The notes under the pieces are model-generated. The model did not search any database. It saw nothing but the letters and a program-made list of their open reading frames with translations, and had not been told where the DNA came from. From Nocardioides sp. Root122 (GTDB lineage: Bacteria; Actinomycetota; Actinomycetes; Propionibacteriales; Nocardioidaceae), in the NCBI RefSeq assembly GCF_001425025.1, contig NZ_LMDE01000009.1, positions 263,357 through 327,356 of the forward strand: DNA of 64,000 bases, given 5' to 3'. This document shows positions 30,342 through 39,262 of the stretch, in pieces; within the stretch, counting starts at the first letter, position 1; every line of letters begins with the position of its first letter. The position numbers and the translations under genes were made by a program.

Positions 30342-30435
30342 GGGAGGGTCACCCGGCGGGCGGTGGGTGCGACCAAAGTCGGGGTCTCCCGGACTCGGCC
30401 CCACGGATTGCCGCAGCCGGGTACCGTGGCGACCG

Positions 30436-31386
30436 ATGACGGACGTCGAGGTGCTCAGTCCGCGCGAGGTCCCGCTGGGCGGTCCCCGGGCCATGCGTGT
30501 CCGACGCACGCTGCCCCAGCGCCACCGGTCGCTCATCGGTGCGTGGTGCTTCGTGGACCACTACGGGCCCGACGAGGTCGACGAGACCGGCGGCATGGTC
30601 CTGCCCGCCCACCCGCACACCGGCCTGCAGACGGCGAGCTGGCTCTTCGACGGCGCGCTCGAGCACCGCGACTCGGTGGGCAGCCTCGCGACGGTGAAGC
30701 CGGGTGAGCTCAACCTGATGACCGCCGGCCGCGGGATCAGCCACACCGAGGTCTCCACGCCCGGTACCTCGGTGCTGCACGGCGCCCAGCTCTGGATCGC
30801 GCTGCCCGACGACAGTCGAGACGTGGAGCCGCGCTTCGAGCACTTCGCCCCCGAGCCCGTGCGCGGTCCCGGCTGGGAGGCGCGCGTCTTCATCGGCTCC
30901 CTCCTCGGCGCCTCCTCGCCCGTGGTCACCCACACCCCGCTGCTCGGCGCCGAGGTGATGCTGGCTCCCGGCAAGAGCCTCGAGATCGACGTCGACCCGA
31001 CCTTCGAGCACGGGGTGCTGCTCGACGTGGGCCTGATCGACGTCGAGGGCCAGGAGCTCGCGCCCAGCGACCTCTGCCACGTCCCGCACGGCCGCGACTC
31101 CATCACCGTCACCGCGCACGAGGAGGCGCGGCTGCTCGTCCTCGGCGGCCCACCCTTCGGTGAGCCCATCGTGATGTGGTGGAACTTCATCGGCCGCAGC
31201 CACGACGAGATCGCCGGCTACCGCCGCGAGTGGCAGGAGCAGATCATCCAGGGCGAGGGAGGCGACGGCGACGTGGTCTCCGACGGACGCGAGGTCGCCG
31301 ACGGCCGCTTCGGCCGGGTCGACCTCGACCTGCAGCCGATCCCCGCACCGTCGCTGCCCAACGTCCGCCTCAAGCTCAGGCACTGA
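30436..31386 (+). CDS. pirin-family protein
   Basis: Bicupin metal protein of 316 residues. The N-terminal cupin carries the pirin signature HPHTGLQTASWLFDGALEHRDS and later HGAQLWIALP; metal-binding His residues are present. The C-terminal Asp/Gly-rich segment (about 275-316) is variable in the family. Some pirins act as quercetinases or redox-responsive regulators; the role here is unknown. ATG with TACCGT (30422-30427) eight bases upstream, leaderless. Followed four bases later by tag. Confidence 0.92.
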   Translation: MTDVEVLSPREVPLGGPRAMRVRRTLPQRHRSLIGAWCFVDHYGPDEVDETGGMVLPAHPHTGLQTASWLFDGALEHRDSVGSLATVKPGELNLMTAGRGISHTEVSTPGTSVLHGAQLWIALPDDSRDVEPRFEHFAPEPVRGPGWEARVFIGSLLGASSPVVTHTPLLGAEVMLAPGKSLEIDVDPTFEHGVLLDVGLIDVEGQELAPSDLCHVPHGRDSITVTAHEEARLLVLGGPPFGEPIVMWWNFIGRSHDEIAGYRREWQEQIIQGEGGDGDVVSDGREVADGRFGRVDLDLQPIPAPSLPNVRLKLRH

Positions 31387-31390
31387 CCGG

Positions 31391-31975
31391 GTGGGGATCG
31401 CGGCCATCGTCGGCGACGACGGCGTCGCCCGCTGCCCCTGGGGCGCCGGCGACCCGGTCAACCTCGCCTACCACGACACCGAGTGGGGGATGCGCGTCTC
31501 CGGCGAGGCCGCCCACCTCGAGCGGCTGACGCTGGAGGCCTTCCAGTCCGGGCTGTCGTGGCTGACGATCCTCAACAAGCGGCCCGCCTTCCGTGCCGCG
31601 TTCGCCGACTTCGACGCCGACGTGGTGGCCGGCTACGGCCCCGCCGACGTCGAGCGCCTGATGGCCGACGCGGGCATCGTGCGCAACCTGCGCAAGGTCG
31701 AGGCGGCCATCGCCAACGCGCGCGCCGCCGTCGCGCTGCGCGAGCAGGGCGGCCTCGAGGCCTTCCTCTGGTCCTTCCGCCCCGAGCCCGGCCCCGCGCC
31801 CGTCACGACCGCCGACGTGCCCACCACCTCTCCCGAGTCCGTGGCCATGTCCAAGGCCCTCAAGAAGCTCGGCTTCGCCCACGTCGGGCCCACCACGATG
31901 TACGCCCTGATGGAGGCCATCGGCATCGTCGACGACCACCTCGCGGGGTGCCACCGCCGCGGCAGCGCCGGCTGA
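31391..31975 (+). CDS. tag: DNA-3-methyladenine glycosylase I
   Basis: Base-excision repair glycosylase removing 3-methyladenine, 194 residues. The zinc-site residues are in place: Cys15 in RCPWG, His28 in YHDTEWG, and the C-terminal His and Cys of DHLAGCHRRG. The catalytic-pocket segment EAFQSGLSWLTILNKR is conserved. GTG start four bases after pirin, so probably co-transcribed. Confidence 0.95.
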   Translation: MGIAAIVGDDGVARCPWGAGDPVNLAYHDTEWGMRVSGEAAHLERLTLEAFQSGLSWLTILNKRPAFRAAFADFDADVVAGYGPADVERLMADAGIVRNLRKVEAAIANARAAVALREQGGLEAFLWSFRPEPGPAPVTTADVPTTSPESVAMSKALKKLGFAHVGPTTMYALMEAIGIVDDHLAGCHRRGSAG

Positions 31976-31996
31976 CGTACGACGCCGGCGCCCGGC

Positions 31997-32728
31997 TCAG
32001 CCGGCCGTGCGCCAGACCGAGACGTGGCTCTCGCTGTCGTTGGTGAACGGTGCGCCGTGCCAGTCGGCGACCCGTCGCTCGAGCGACATCCCGGCGAGCT
32101 GCGCCATCAGGTCGCACTCGGCCGGCCAGATGTAGCGGAAGTTGCTCTCCCCGTAGGTGACGGTGCCGTCGTCGTGGCGGCGGTAGTGGTGGGACGTGCC
32201 CTGCTGGGTGGACATGTCGTAGGTGTCGAACCCCACGTGCCGGTGCCCGACGTGGAACGGCACCGCGGCCTGACCGGGCGGGAAGCGCCGGATGCCCGGC
32301 ACCCAGAGCTCGACCACGAAGCGGCCGCCCGGGACGAGGTGCGCGGCCGCGTTGCGGAAGGTCGCGACCTGCTCGGCCTGCGTGCGGAGGTTGCCGATGC
32401 TGTTCCAGACGACGTAGACGAGGTCGAACGCGCCCTCGACCCTCGTCGTCGCCATGTCGCCGACCACCACCGGGAGGTCGGCGCGCTTGCGGTGGAGCTC
32501 GTCGGCCATCGGCTGGGACAGCTCGATGCCGGTGACCGGGACCCCGCGGTCGACCAGCGGGATCGCCACCCGCCCGGTCCCGATGGCGAGCTCGAGGGCG
32601 AGGCCGTCACCGGCGAGGTCGGCCAGGAAGTCGACCGCGGGGTCGAGGACCTCCGGCTCGAACATGAACGCCGAGCTCTCGTCGTACGCCGCCGCGGTCT
32701 CCGCGCTCCAGTGGTCGCTGCTGCTCAT
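31997..32728 (-). CDS. class I SAM-dependent methyltransferase
   Basis: 243-residue Rossmann-fold methyltransferase. LELAIGTGRVAIPLVDRG near residue 45 is the SAM-binding motif I, GIELSQPM is motif post-I, and DLVYVVWNSIGNL is motif II/III. The C-terminal half has a beta-rich insert (YRRHDDGTVTYGESNFRYIW). Substrate cannot be inferred. The ATG at 32728 is preferred over one six codons upstream. Convergent with tag. Confidence 0.88.
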   Translation of the reverse strand: MSSSDHWSAETAAAYDESSAFMFEPEVLDPAVDFLADLAGDGLALELAIGTGRVAIPLVDRGVPVTGIELSQPMADELHRKRADLPVVVGDMATTRVEGAFDLVYVVWNSIGNLRTQAEQVATFRNAAAHLVPGGRFVVELWVPGIRRFPPGQAAVPFHVGHRHVGFDTYDMSTQQGTSHHYRRHDDGTVTYGESNFRYIWPAECDLMAQLAGMSLERRVADWHGAPFTNDSESHVSVWRTAG

Positions 32729-32814
32729 GGCGCCACGCTGCCCCACGACGCCGGTCGTCCTCCACCGATTTCACCCCTGCCGCCGGGGCGATGCAGTCCG
32801 TAGGCTGCCCGTCC

Positions 32815-34221
32815 ATGACGCGCCTGCACGCCTTCTCCGCCGACGACGCCCTGACCGACCTCGACGCCACCGGGCTGGTCGAGGCGCTGCGGGCGGGCGT
32901 CGTGTCCGTGCCCGAGGTCGTCGAGGCCGCCATCGCCCGCACCGAGCAGGTGGACGCCGAGCTCGGCGCGGTGGCGTACGCCGCCTACGACCGCGCCCGC
33001 GAGGAGGCCCGCCACCCGCGCGGCGGCTGGTTCGCCGGGGTGCCGACCTTCGTCAAGGACAACGTCGACGTCGCCGGGATGCCCACCCAGCACGGCGCCG
33101 ACGCCTTCACCGCCGTGCCCCAAAAGGCCGACGGCGACTTCGCCCGGATGTATCTCGCCACCGGGCTGATCCCGCTCGGCAAGACGCAGCTCTCCGAGTT
33201 CGGCTTCTCCGGCGCGGCCGACCACGTCCGCCTCGGCCCGGTGCGCTCGCCGTGGAACCGCGACCACTACGCGGGGGCCTCGTCCGCGGGGTCGGCCGCG
33301 CTGGTCGCCGCCGGTGCCGTGCCGATCGCCCACGCCAACGACGGGGGAGGCTCGATCCGGATCCCGGCCTCGGTCAACGGCCTCGTCGGGCTCAAGCCGA
33401 CGCGGGGCCGGCTGGCGCAGGACCGGATGATGCGTGACATGCCCGTGCGGATCGTCTCCGACGGCGTGCTGACGCGCACCGTGCGCGACACCGCCGCGTT
33501 CTACCGCGAGGCGGAGAAGGTCTGGCGCAACCCGCTCCTGGCACCGGTCGGCGACATCACCCGTCCCAGCCGGGCGCGGCTGCGGATCGCGGTCGTCACC
33601 CAGGGGATCGGGCGCGACTGCAGCCCCGAGGTGCGCGCGCTGACGTTGCGGACCGCGGCGCTGCTCGAGTCGCTCGGCCACCAGGTGGAGGAGATCGACA
33701 ACCCGGTGCCGGCGAGCTTCCCCGACCACTTCGTGCGGTTCTGGTCGATGCTCGCCCTCGTCATCGTGCGGCGGGGCAAGAAGGACTTCGGCCCGTCGTG
33801 GGACCCGGGGAAGCTCGACAACCTCACCCTCGGCCTGGCCCGGCACGCCGCTCGCAACCTCCACAAGCAGCCGCTGTCGATCGCGGTGCTGCGCGCCTCG
33901 CAGCGGGTCGCCGCCCGCCACCGTGCCCAGTACGACGTCACGCTGACGCCGACGCTGGCCACCGAGACGCCGCGGGTCGGGCACCTGCGCCCGGACCAGG
34001 ACTACGACGAGATCATGGGCCGGCTGATGGACTGGGTGGCCTTCACCCCGCTGCAGAACGCCACCGGCGAGCCCGCCATCTCGCTGCCCCTGGCCACGAC
34101 CGCCGCCGGACTGCCGCAGGGGATGATGCTGGGGGCCGGAGCGGGCCGCGAGGCGCGGCTCCTCGGCCTCGCCTACGAGCTCGAGGAGGCGGTCGGATGG
34201 CCCCGGATCCAGGCCGTCTGA
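32815..34221 (+). CDS. amidase signature family hydrolase
   Basis: Amidase of 468 residues with a Ser-cisSer-Lys triad: Lys in VPTFVKDNVD, cis-Ser in YAGASSAGSAALVAAG and the nucleophile in DGGGSIRIPAS. The glycine-rich core differs slightly from the usual GGSSGGSA. The ATG is preceded by TAGGCT (32801-32806), leaderless. It lies alone, so the physiological amide is unknown. It is not a GatA, since gatB and gatC are absent. Confidence 0.9.
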   Translation: MTRLHAFSADDALTDLDATGLVEALRAGVVSVPEVVEAAIARTEQVDAELGAVAYAAYDRAREEARHPRGGWFAGVPTFVKDNVDVAGMPTQHGADAFTAVPQKADGDFARMYLATGLIPLGKTQLSEFGFSGAADHVRLGPVRSPWNRDHYAGASSAGSAALVAAGAVPIAHANDGGGSIRIPASVNGLVGLKPTRGRLAQDRMMRDMPVRIVSDGVLTRTVRDTAAFYREAEKVWRNPLLAPVGDITRPSRARLRIAVVTQGIGRDCSPEVRALTLRTAALLESLGHQVEEIDNPVPASFPDHFVRFWSMLALVIVRRGKKDFGPSWDPGKLDNLTLGLARHAARNLHKQPLSIAVLRASQRVAARHRAQYDVTLTPTLATETPRVGHLRPDQDYDEIMGRLMDWVAFTPLQNATGEPAISLPLATTAAGLPQGMMLGAGAGREARLLGLAYELEEAVGWPRIQAV

Positions 34222-34280
34222 GGAGGGCGCAGGAGCCGATTTCTCATCCGTCGGGCGCCTGTGTATCGTTCTCCGTCGTT

Positions 34281-34353
34281 GCCCCTTTAGCTCAGTCGGC
34301 AGAGCGTCTCCATGGTAAGGAGAAGGTCTACGGTTCGATTCCGTAAAGGGGCT
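34281..34353 (+). tRNA. tRNA-Thr (anticodon GGT)
   Basis: 73 nt. Acceptor GCCCCTT/AAGGGGC, anticodon stem TCTCC/GGAGA around the loop ATGGTAA, T-loop TTCGATT. CCA not encoded. Confidence 0.97.
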
Positions 34354-34387
34354 CTGGGTCGGACCCCTCCGGGTGTCCGTCCTCCGC

Positions 34388-34464
34388 GGCGGGGTAGCTC
34401 AGGTGGTTAGAGCACACGGCTCATAATCGTGGTGTCGCGGGTTCGAGTCCCGCCCCCGCTACCA
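34388..34464 (+). tRNA. tRNA-Met (anticodon CAT)
   Basis: 77 nt including encoded CCA. Acceptor GGCGGGG pairs with CCCCGCT (first pair G-U), anticodon stem CACGG/TCGTG around CTCATAA. Lacks the three G-C pairs of an initiator stem, so elongator-type. Confidence 0.95.
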
Positions 34465-34512
34465 CCAAAGTCGGCAAGCTCCCGCACCACCCGCAACGAA
34501 AAGGTTCTTCCC

Positions 34513-34683
34513 ATGGCCAGCAAGTCTTCTGACGTTCGCCCCAAGATCACGCTCGCGTGCACCGAGTGCAAGGAGCGCAACTACATCACCAAGAAGAACC
34601 GTCGCAACGACCCCGACCGCATCGAGCTGAAGAAGTTCTGCCCCCGGGACCGTCGCCACACGATCCACCGCGAGACCCGCTGA
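34513..34683 (+). CDS. rpmG: 50S ribosomal protein L33
   Basis: 56-residue ribosomal protein with the family's [10 protein letters not shown] and [21 protein letters not shown]. Only three of the four zinc-ribbon cysteines remain: C-x2-C in CTEC and one in FCPRD, where zinc-binding relatives have a second Cys. Intermediate between zinc-binding and zinc-free forms. Sits in the conserved order tRNA-Thr, tRNA-Met, rpmG, hadA. A strong terminator follows. Confidence 0.96.
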   Translation: MASKSSDVRPKITLACTECKERNYITKKNRRNDPDRIELKKFCPRDRRHTIHRETR

Positions 34684-34704
34684 CGCTGTTCCTCGTCGCA
34701 CCCG

Positions 34705-34728
34705 ACCCGTCCGAGCACTCGGACGGGT
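34705..34728 (+). terminator. intrinsic terminator of rpmG
   Basis: Perfect 10-bp arms ACCCGTCCGA and TCGGACGGGT around GCAC, followed by a T-rich TTGTCGTGTTTGT. Ends 24 bases before hadA, which has its own -10. Confidence 0.88.
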
Positions 34729-34752
34729 TGTCGTGTTTGTAGGCTCAGGGGC

Positions 34753-35166
34753 ATGTCCGTCGACCCGTCCCTGGTGGGGCGAGCGTTCCCCGCGCCGTCG
34801 CCCCTGACCGTCACGTCCGAGCGCGTCGGCGCCTTCGCCGCCGCCGTCGGCCACCCCGGCGCCGCCGGCGAGGTGGTCCCGCCGACCTTCCCGATCGTGC
34901 TCGCCTTCGACGCGATGCAGGCCTTCCTCGACGCCGAGCAGATCGACCTGCACCGCATCGTGCACGGCGAGCAGCGCTTCGCCTACGCCCGCCCGCTCGT
35001 GGTCGGCGACGAGCTGAGCGCCACGCTCACCGTCACCGGGCTGCGCCAGATCGGCGGGGCCGACATCATCGCCACCGCCAGCGAGATCACCGACGCCGCC
35101 GGTGCCGTCGTCTGCACCGGCAAGGCGACGCTCGTGCACTCGTCCGGAGCGGAGACCGACCAGTGA
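34753..35166 (+). CDS. hadA: MaoC-family dehydratase subunit, HadA-type
   Basis: 137-residue hot-dog-fold protein matching the FAS1-DH N-terminal subunit of actinobacterial 3-hydroxyacyl-ACP dehydratase. This half lacks the catalytic D-x4-H and shapes the substrate channel, while the next gene supplies catalysis. Typical segments are VPPTFPIVLAF and RIVHGEQRFAYARPLVVGD. TAGGCT (34740-34745) seven bases before the ATG indicates a leaderless start. Coupled to hadB by GTGA. Confidence 0.9.
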   Translation: MSVDPSLVGRAFPAPSPLTVTSERVGAFAAAVGHPGAAGEVVPPTFPIVLAFDAMQAFLDAEQIDLHRIVHGEQRFAYARPLVVGDELSATLTVTGLRQIGGADIIATASEITDAAGAVVCTGKATLVHSSGAETDQ

Positions 35167-35564
35167 CCACCACCTTCGACGCCGGCCAGGCCCTCGAGCC
35201 GCGGACCTTCACCGTCACCCGTGCCGACCTCGTCGCCTACGCCGAGGCCAGCGGCGACCACAACCCGATCCACCAGGACGAGAAGGTCGCCCGCAGCGTC
35301 GGGCTGCCGGGCGTGATCGCGCACGGGATGTACACCCTGGCCCTGGTCGGGCGCGCCGTCGCCGAGTGGACCGGCGGGGCCGAGGTCGTCGACCTCGGGG
35401 CGAAGTTCACCAGCCCCGTCGTCGTACCTGCCGAGGGTGGGGCGGAGGTCGTCGTGGGCGGCACCGTCAAGTCCGTCGCCGACGGCCTGGTCACGCTCGT
35501 GCTCGAGGTGACCTGCGAGGGGCAGAAGGTCCTGGGCATGCCCAAGGCGGTCGTGCGTGCCTGA
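35163..35564 (+). CDS. hadB: MaoC-family dehydratase catalytic subunit, HadB-type
   Basis: 133-residue hot-dog protein with the (R)-hydratase motif YAEASGDHNPIHQD, giving the catalytic Asp and His. Dehydrates 3-hydroxyacyl-ACP during fatty (and in relatives mycolic) acid elongation with HadA. GTG start inside the hadA stop; overlaps murB by eight bases. Confidence 0.92.
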   Translation: MTTTFDAGQALEPRTFTVTRADLVAYAEASGDHNPIHQDEKVARSVGLPGVIAHGMYTLALVGRAVAEWTGGAEVVDLGAKFTSPVVVPAEGGAEVVVGGTVKSVADGLVTLVLEVTCEGQKVLGMPKAVVRA

Positions 35565-36609
35565 GCTGCTCAGCGCGCACACCTCGCTCCGTCTCGGCGG
35601 CGCCGCCCGGCAGTGGGTCCGCGCCACCACCGACGACGAGCTGGTGGCGGCCGTCGGCGACGCCGACGCGGCGGGCGAGCCGGTCCTCGTCCTGGGCGGC
35701 GGCTCCAACCTCGTCGTGGCCGACGAGGGCTTCGCCGGCACGGTCGTGGAGGTCGCCACCCGTGGCATCTCCGCCGACGTCGACGACTCCGGCGACCCGT
35801 CGTGCTCCGGCGCCACGGTCACCGTCGCGGCGGGGGAGTCGTGGGACGACCTGGTCGCCACGGCCGTCGAACGCGGCTGGATCGGCGTCGAGGCGCTCTC
35901 CGGCATCCCCGGCTCGGTCGGCGCTACCCCCATCCAGAACGTCGGCGCCTACGGCCAGGACGTCTCCCAGACCATCGCCCGGGTCCGGGTGTGGGACCGG
36001 GTGCTGCGCGGCGTGCGCACCTTCGCCGCGGCCGACTGCCACTTCGGCTACCGCACCAGCCGGTTCAAGGCCGACCCCGGCCGCCACGTCGTCCTCGACG
36101 TGACCTTCCAGCTCCGCCAGGGCGTGCTCGGCGCCCCGGTCGCGTACGCCGAGCTCGCCCGCACGCTGGGCGTGGCCGAGGGTGGGCGCGCCCCGCTGGG
36201 CGACGTCCGCGAGGCCGTCCTCGGGCTCCGGCGCGCCAAGGGCATGGTGCTCGACGCCGACGACCACGACACGTGGTCGGCCGGCTCGTTCTTCACCAAC
36301 CCGTTCCTCACGCCCGAGCAGGCCGCCGGGCTTCCCGGCGACGCGCCGCGCTGGGAGCAGCCCGACGGCACCGTGAAGTCGAGCGCCGCCTGGCTGATCG
36401 AGCACGCCGGCTTCGGCAGGGGCTACACCAGCGCTGCGGCGGGGGAGCGGGTCGGACTGTCGACCAAGCACACCCTCGCCCTGACCAACCGCGGCGGCGC
36501 CACCACCGCCGAGCTGCTGGCCCTCGCCCGTGAGGTCCGCGACGGTGTCGAGGCGGCCTTCGGCGTGCGCCTGGTCAACGAGCCCGTCACCCTCGGCTGC
36601 ACCCTCTGA
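35557..36609 (+). CDS. murB: UDP-N-acetylmuramate dehydrogenase
   Basis: FAD- and NADPH-dependent reductase of UDP-GlcNAc-enolpyruvate, the second committed step of peptidoglycan precursor synthesis. 350 residues. FAD-binding segments LVLGGGSNLVVADEG and EALSGIPGSVGATPIQNVGAYG, the catalytic-Ser region AGSFFTNPF, and the C-terminal TKHTLALTNRGGAT are present. Type I MurB layout. GTG start inside hadB. Its TGA is followed with no gap by the stop of the convergent adenosine deaminase. Confidence 0.96.
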   Translation: MPELLSAHTSLRLGGAARQWVRATTDDELVAAVGDADAAGEPVLVLGGGSNLVVADEGFAGTVVEVATRGISADVDDSGDPSCSGATVTVAAGESWDDLVATAVERGWIGVEALSGIPGSVGATPIQNVGAYGQDVSQTIARVRVWDRVLRGVRTFAAADCHFGYRTSRFKADPGRHVVLDVTFQLRQGVLGAPVAYAELARTLGVAEGGRAPLGDVREAVLGLRRAKGMVLDADDHDTWSAGSFFTNPFLTPEQAAGLPGDAPRWEQPDGTVKSSAAWLIEHAGFGRGYTSAAAGERVGLSTKHTLALTNRGGATTAELLALAREVRDGVEAAFGVRLVNEPVTLGCTL

Positions 36610-37650
36610 CTAGCCGGCCAGCCAGGCGGCGATGTCGCGGTGCGCCGCTTCCAGCACCTCGGGCGGTGCCTGCGATGCCTCGAAGGACATGGTCGCCAGC
36701 CGGGCGAGGGTGACGTCGTCGAGGTCGTGGGCGGCGCGCATGGTGGCGTACTGCCCGGCGAGCCGTGAGCCGAACAGCAGCGGGTCGTCGGCACCCAGCG
36801 CCACCGTCGCGCCGGCGGCGAGCAGGTCGGGCAGCGGCACCGAGGTGAGGTCGGAGTAGACGCCCAGCGCCACGTTGGACACCGGGCACACCTCCAGGGC
36901 GACGCCCGCCTGCACGATGCGGTCCAGCAGCTCGGGGTCCTCGGCACTGCGTACGCCGTGCCCGAGGCGCTGGGCGCCCAGGTCGTCGAGGCAGGTGCGG
37001 ATGTGGTCGGGGCCGAGGAGCTCGCCACCGTGCGGGACCAGCAGGAGGCCGGCCCGTTCGGCGATCCGGAACGCGCCCTCGAAGTCCGCCGTCCTTCCGC
37101 GCCGCTCGTCGTTGGAGAGACCGAACCCGACGACGCCGCGGCCGGCGTACTGCCCCGCGAGCCGGGCGAGCGTGCGCGCGTCGAGCGGGTGGCGGGTGCG
37201 GTTGGCGGCGATGACCACCGCCATGCCCAGTCCGGTGCGTTCGGAGGCGTCGCGCACGCAGTCCAGGACGAGGTCGGTGAACGCGGTGATCCCGCCGAAG
37301 CGCGCCGCGTAGCCGCTGGGGTCGACCTGGATCTCCAACCAGCGCCCGCCGTCGCGTACGTCGTCCTCGGCCGCCTCCAGCACCAAGCGTCGTACGTCGT
37401 CGGGCGTGCGCAGCACGGAGCGCGCCACGTCGTAGAGCCGCTGGAAGCGGAACCAGCCCTTCTCGTCGGCGGCGCTGAGCTGCGGCGGCCAGTCCTCGAC
37501 CAGCGAGTCGGGCAGCGCGATGCCGTCGCGCTCGGCCAGCTCGAGCAGCGTGGCGTGCCGCATCGACCCGGTGAAGTGGAGGTGGAGGTGGGCCTTCGGC
37601 AACCGCGACACCTCGCGCCGGTGGTCGCCGCCGACGTCCGGAGTCCCCAT
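36610..37650 (-). CDS. adenosine deaminase
   Basis: Zinc hydrolase converting adenosine to inosine (or a related aminopurine), 346 residues in the TIM-barrel amidohydrolase fold. Zinc site HLHLHFTG near residue 21, catalytic Glu in PHGGELLG (usual form HAGE), zinc His in RLGHGVR, CPVSNVALG, and the Asp pair of GADDPLLFG. The Gly for Ala change and DDPLLF may point to a divergent substrate. ATG with TACGAT (37662-37657) six bases upstream, leaderless. Confidence 0.88.
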   Translation of the reverse strand: MGTPDVGGDHRREVSRLPKAHLHLHFTGSMRHATLLELAERDGIALPDSLVEDWPPQLSAADEKGWFRFQRLYDVARSVLRTPDDVRRLVLEAAEDDVRDGGRWLEIQVDPSGYAARFGGITAFTDLVLDCVRDASERTGLGMAVVIAANRTRHPLDARTLARLAGQYAGRGVVGFGLSNDERRGRTADFEGAFRIAERAGLLLVPHGGELLGPDHIRTCLDDLGAQRLGHGVRSAEDPELLDRIVQAGVALEVCPVSNVALGVYSDLTSVPLPDLLAAGATVALGADDPLLFGSRLAGQYATMRAAHDLDDVTLARLATMSFEASQAPPEVLEAAHRDIAAWLAG

Positions 37651-37779
37651 GCGGGCATCGTAGGTGGGCGTCGGTGGGATGCCTCGGTTCGACTCGGCTG
37701 GACCGGCCCCGTATGCTTCCCGATTGGTGGTTTCGCCAGATGCTTCGGCATGCCCGCACTGTCGGGCGGAGACCACCGG

Positions 37780-37852
37780 AGGGCACTAGCTCAACTGGCA
37801 GAGCATCGGTCTCCAAAACCGAAGGTTGGGGGTTCAAGTCCCTCGTGCCCTG
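37780..37852 (+). tRNA. tRNA-Trp (anticodon CCA)
   Basis: 73 nt. Acceptor AGGGCAC/GTGCCCT, anticodon stem TCGGT/ACCGA around CTCCAAA, discriminator G. Immediately upstream of secE, as in most actinobacteria. Confidence 0.97.
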
Positions 37853-37895
37853 CGAGGAAACACTGCACAGCAACCCGGACGAGAAGGTGAAGAAC

Positions 37896-38153
37896 GTGGC
37901 CGACGGCAACGCGGTTCAGGACGCGCGGCGCGACTCGCGCGGCGACGACCGTGGGCGCACGAGCCCCGTCACGTTCATGCGCCAGGTGGTGGCCGAGCTC
38001 CGCAAGGTGGTGTGGCCCACCCAGCAGCAGCTGATCACCTACTTCTTCGTGGTGCTGGTCTTCGTCACCGTGGTGATGGCTCTGGTGTCGGTGCTCGACC
38101 TGGCTTTCGGAAAGCTGGTCTTCGAGCTCTTCACCGGCAGCACCACCCAGTGA
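37896..38153 (+). CDS. secE: preprotein translocase subunit SecE
   Basis: Single-span subunit of the SecYEG channel, 85 residues. A hydrophilic N-terminus of about 25 residues precedes FMRQVVAELRKVVWPTQQQL, the conserved amphipathic helix, and one membrane segment (YFFVVLVFVTVVMALVSVL). I choose the GTG at 37896, eight bases after GAGAAGG; another GTG at 37887 is in frame. Confidence 0.95.
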   Translation: MADGNAVQDARRDSRGDDRGRTSPVTFMRQVVAELRKVVWPTQQQLITYFFVVLVFVTVVMALVSVLDLAFGKLVFELFTGSTTQ

Positions 38154-38203
38154 CATCCGGGGCAGTGGACCCCCGCCCCCCAGCAACCAGTACGGAGTGA
38201 GAC

Positions 38204-39049
38204 GTGTCGGACAGCAATGACGTGGACCAGGTCGAGGACCAGGTCGACTCGATCGACGAGGCGAACCCCGAGGACGCCGACCTGACGGGCGACGAGACCG
38301 TCGAGGCTGACGCCGCCGACGAGGTCGACGGCGACGTCGTCGACGAGGCGACCGAGGTCGAGGACGACCAGGACGCTGCCGACGAGGACGCCGCCGACGA
38401 GGACGAGGAGTCCGGCGCCGCCGCGGAGAACGACCCGCTCGAGGCCTTCCGCCGCGAGCTGTGGGCCAAGCCCGGCGACTGGTTCGTGGTGCACACCTAC
38501 TCCGGCATGGAGAAGCGGGTCAAGCACAACCTCGAGAACCGCATCATCTCCCTCAACATGGAGGACTACATCCACGAGATCGTGGTCCCCACCGAGGAGG
38601 TCGCGGAGATCAAGAACGGCCAGCGCAAGATGGTTACGCGCACCGTCCTCCCCGGCTACGTCCTGGTCCGCATGGACCTCACCGACGAGTCCTGGTCCGC
38701 CGTGCGCCACACGCCGTCGGTCACCGGGTTCGTGGGCCACAGCCACCAGCCCGTGCCGCTGAGCATGAGCGAGGTCGAGGACATGCTGGCCCCGGCCGTC
38801 ATGGCCGTCGCCGAGGCCGAGTCCGCCGCGTCGGGCGAGAAGGGCTCCTCCACCACCCCGCGCAAGCCGGTCGAGGTGGCCGACTTCGACGTCTCCGACT
38901 CCGTCATGGTCGTCGACGGTCCGTTCGCCACGCTCCACGCGACGATCACCGAGATCAACGCCGAGTCGCAGCGCGTCAAGGCCCTCGTCGAGATCTTCGG
39001 CCGCGAGACGCCGGTCGAGCTGTCGTTCAGCCAGATTCAGAAAGTCTGA
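38204..39049 (+). CDS. nusG: transcription termination/antitermination protein NusG
   Basis: Elongation factor coupling RNA polymerase to Rho or the ribosome. 281 residues: a strongly acidic low-complexity N-terminal extension of about 80 residues, then the NGN domain ([15 protein letters not shown] onwards, with LPGYVLVRM) and a C-terminal KOW domain ([11 protein letters not shown]). An insert of about 25 residues lies between the two domains. GTG start, 50 bases after secE. A hairpin and a repeat separate it from rplK. Confidence 0.96.
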   Translation: MSDSNDVDQVEDQVDSIDEANPEDADLTGDETVEADAADEVDGDVVDEATEVEDDQDAADEDAADEDEESGAAAENDPLEAFRRELWAKPGDWFVVHTYSGMEKRVKHNLENRIISLNMEDYIHEIVVPTEEVAEIKNGQRKMVTRTVLPGYVLVRMDLTDESWSAVRHTPSVTGFVGHSHQPVPLSMSEVEDMLAPAVMAVAEAESAASGEKGSSTTPRKPVEVADFDVSDSVMVVDGPFATLHATITEINAESQRVKALVEIFGRETPVELSFSQIQKV

Positions 39050-39052
39050 GCG

Positions 39053-39076
39053 CGGGATCGAGCGTGCTCGATCCCG
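39053..39076 (+). terminator. hairpin after nusG
   Basis: CGGGATCGAGC and GCTCGATCCCG pair with only GT between, so the real loop is opened to about six bases on a 9-bp stem. Three bases after the nusG stop. No T tract; may act as a partial terminator or attenuator before rplK. Confidence 0.55.
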
Positions 39077-39087
39077 ATCAGCGAAGA

Positions 39088-39148
39088 GGTTGAGGAGCGA
39101 CGCGCACACCTGAGCGAAGCGAAGGAGTGCGTGACGCGTCTCGAAACC
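39088..39148. repeat. REP-like intergenic palindromic element
   Basis: About 61 bp bounded by GGTTGAGGAGCGACGCGCAC and the imperfect inverse ending GACGCGTCTCGAAACC, with GAGCGAAGCGAAGG in the core. Part of the core recurs inverted between cysW and cysA (7062-7077). Resembles dispersed repeats I associate with Nocardioides genomes; copy number must be counted in the whole genome. Confidence 0.55.
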
Positions 39149-39262
39149 CGTGAAGTCCCGATTTCACGACCTGCCCGGCACAGGGCGACAATGAACTAGC
39201 AACAACCCGTGGCAGAGGGCGTCCGTCCTCGTCGTGACCACAAGAGTAGAAAGAAGAAGGCT

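Noticed and set aside
27058..31386. A 1442-codon open frame on the plus strand
   Set aside because: It runs antisense through the ABC exporter and OYE genes and then becomes the real pirin gene; the first 1100 codons are a GC-rich shadow with no family resemblance.
34281..37852. tRNA genes as phage or island attachment sites
   Set aside because: No repeated tRNA 3' end and no integrase nearby.
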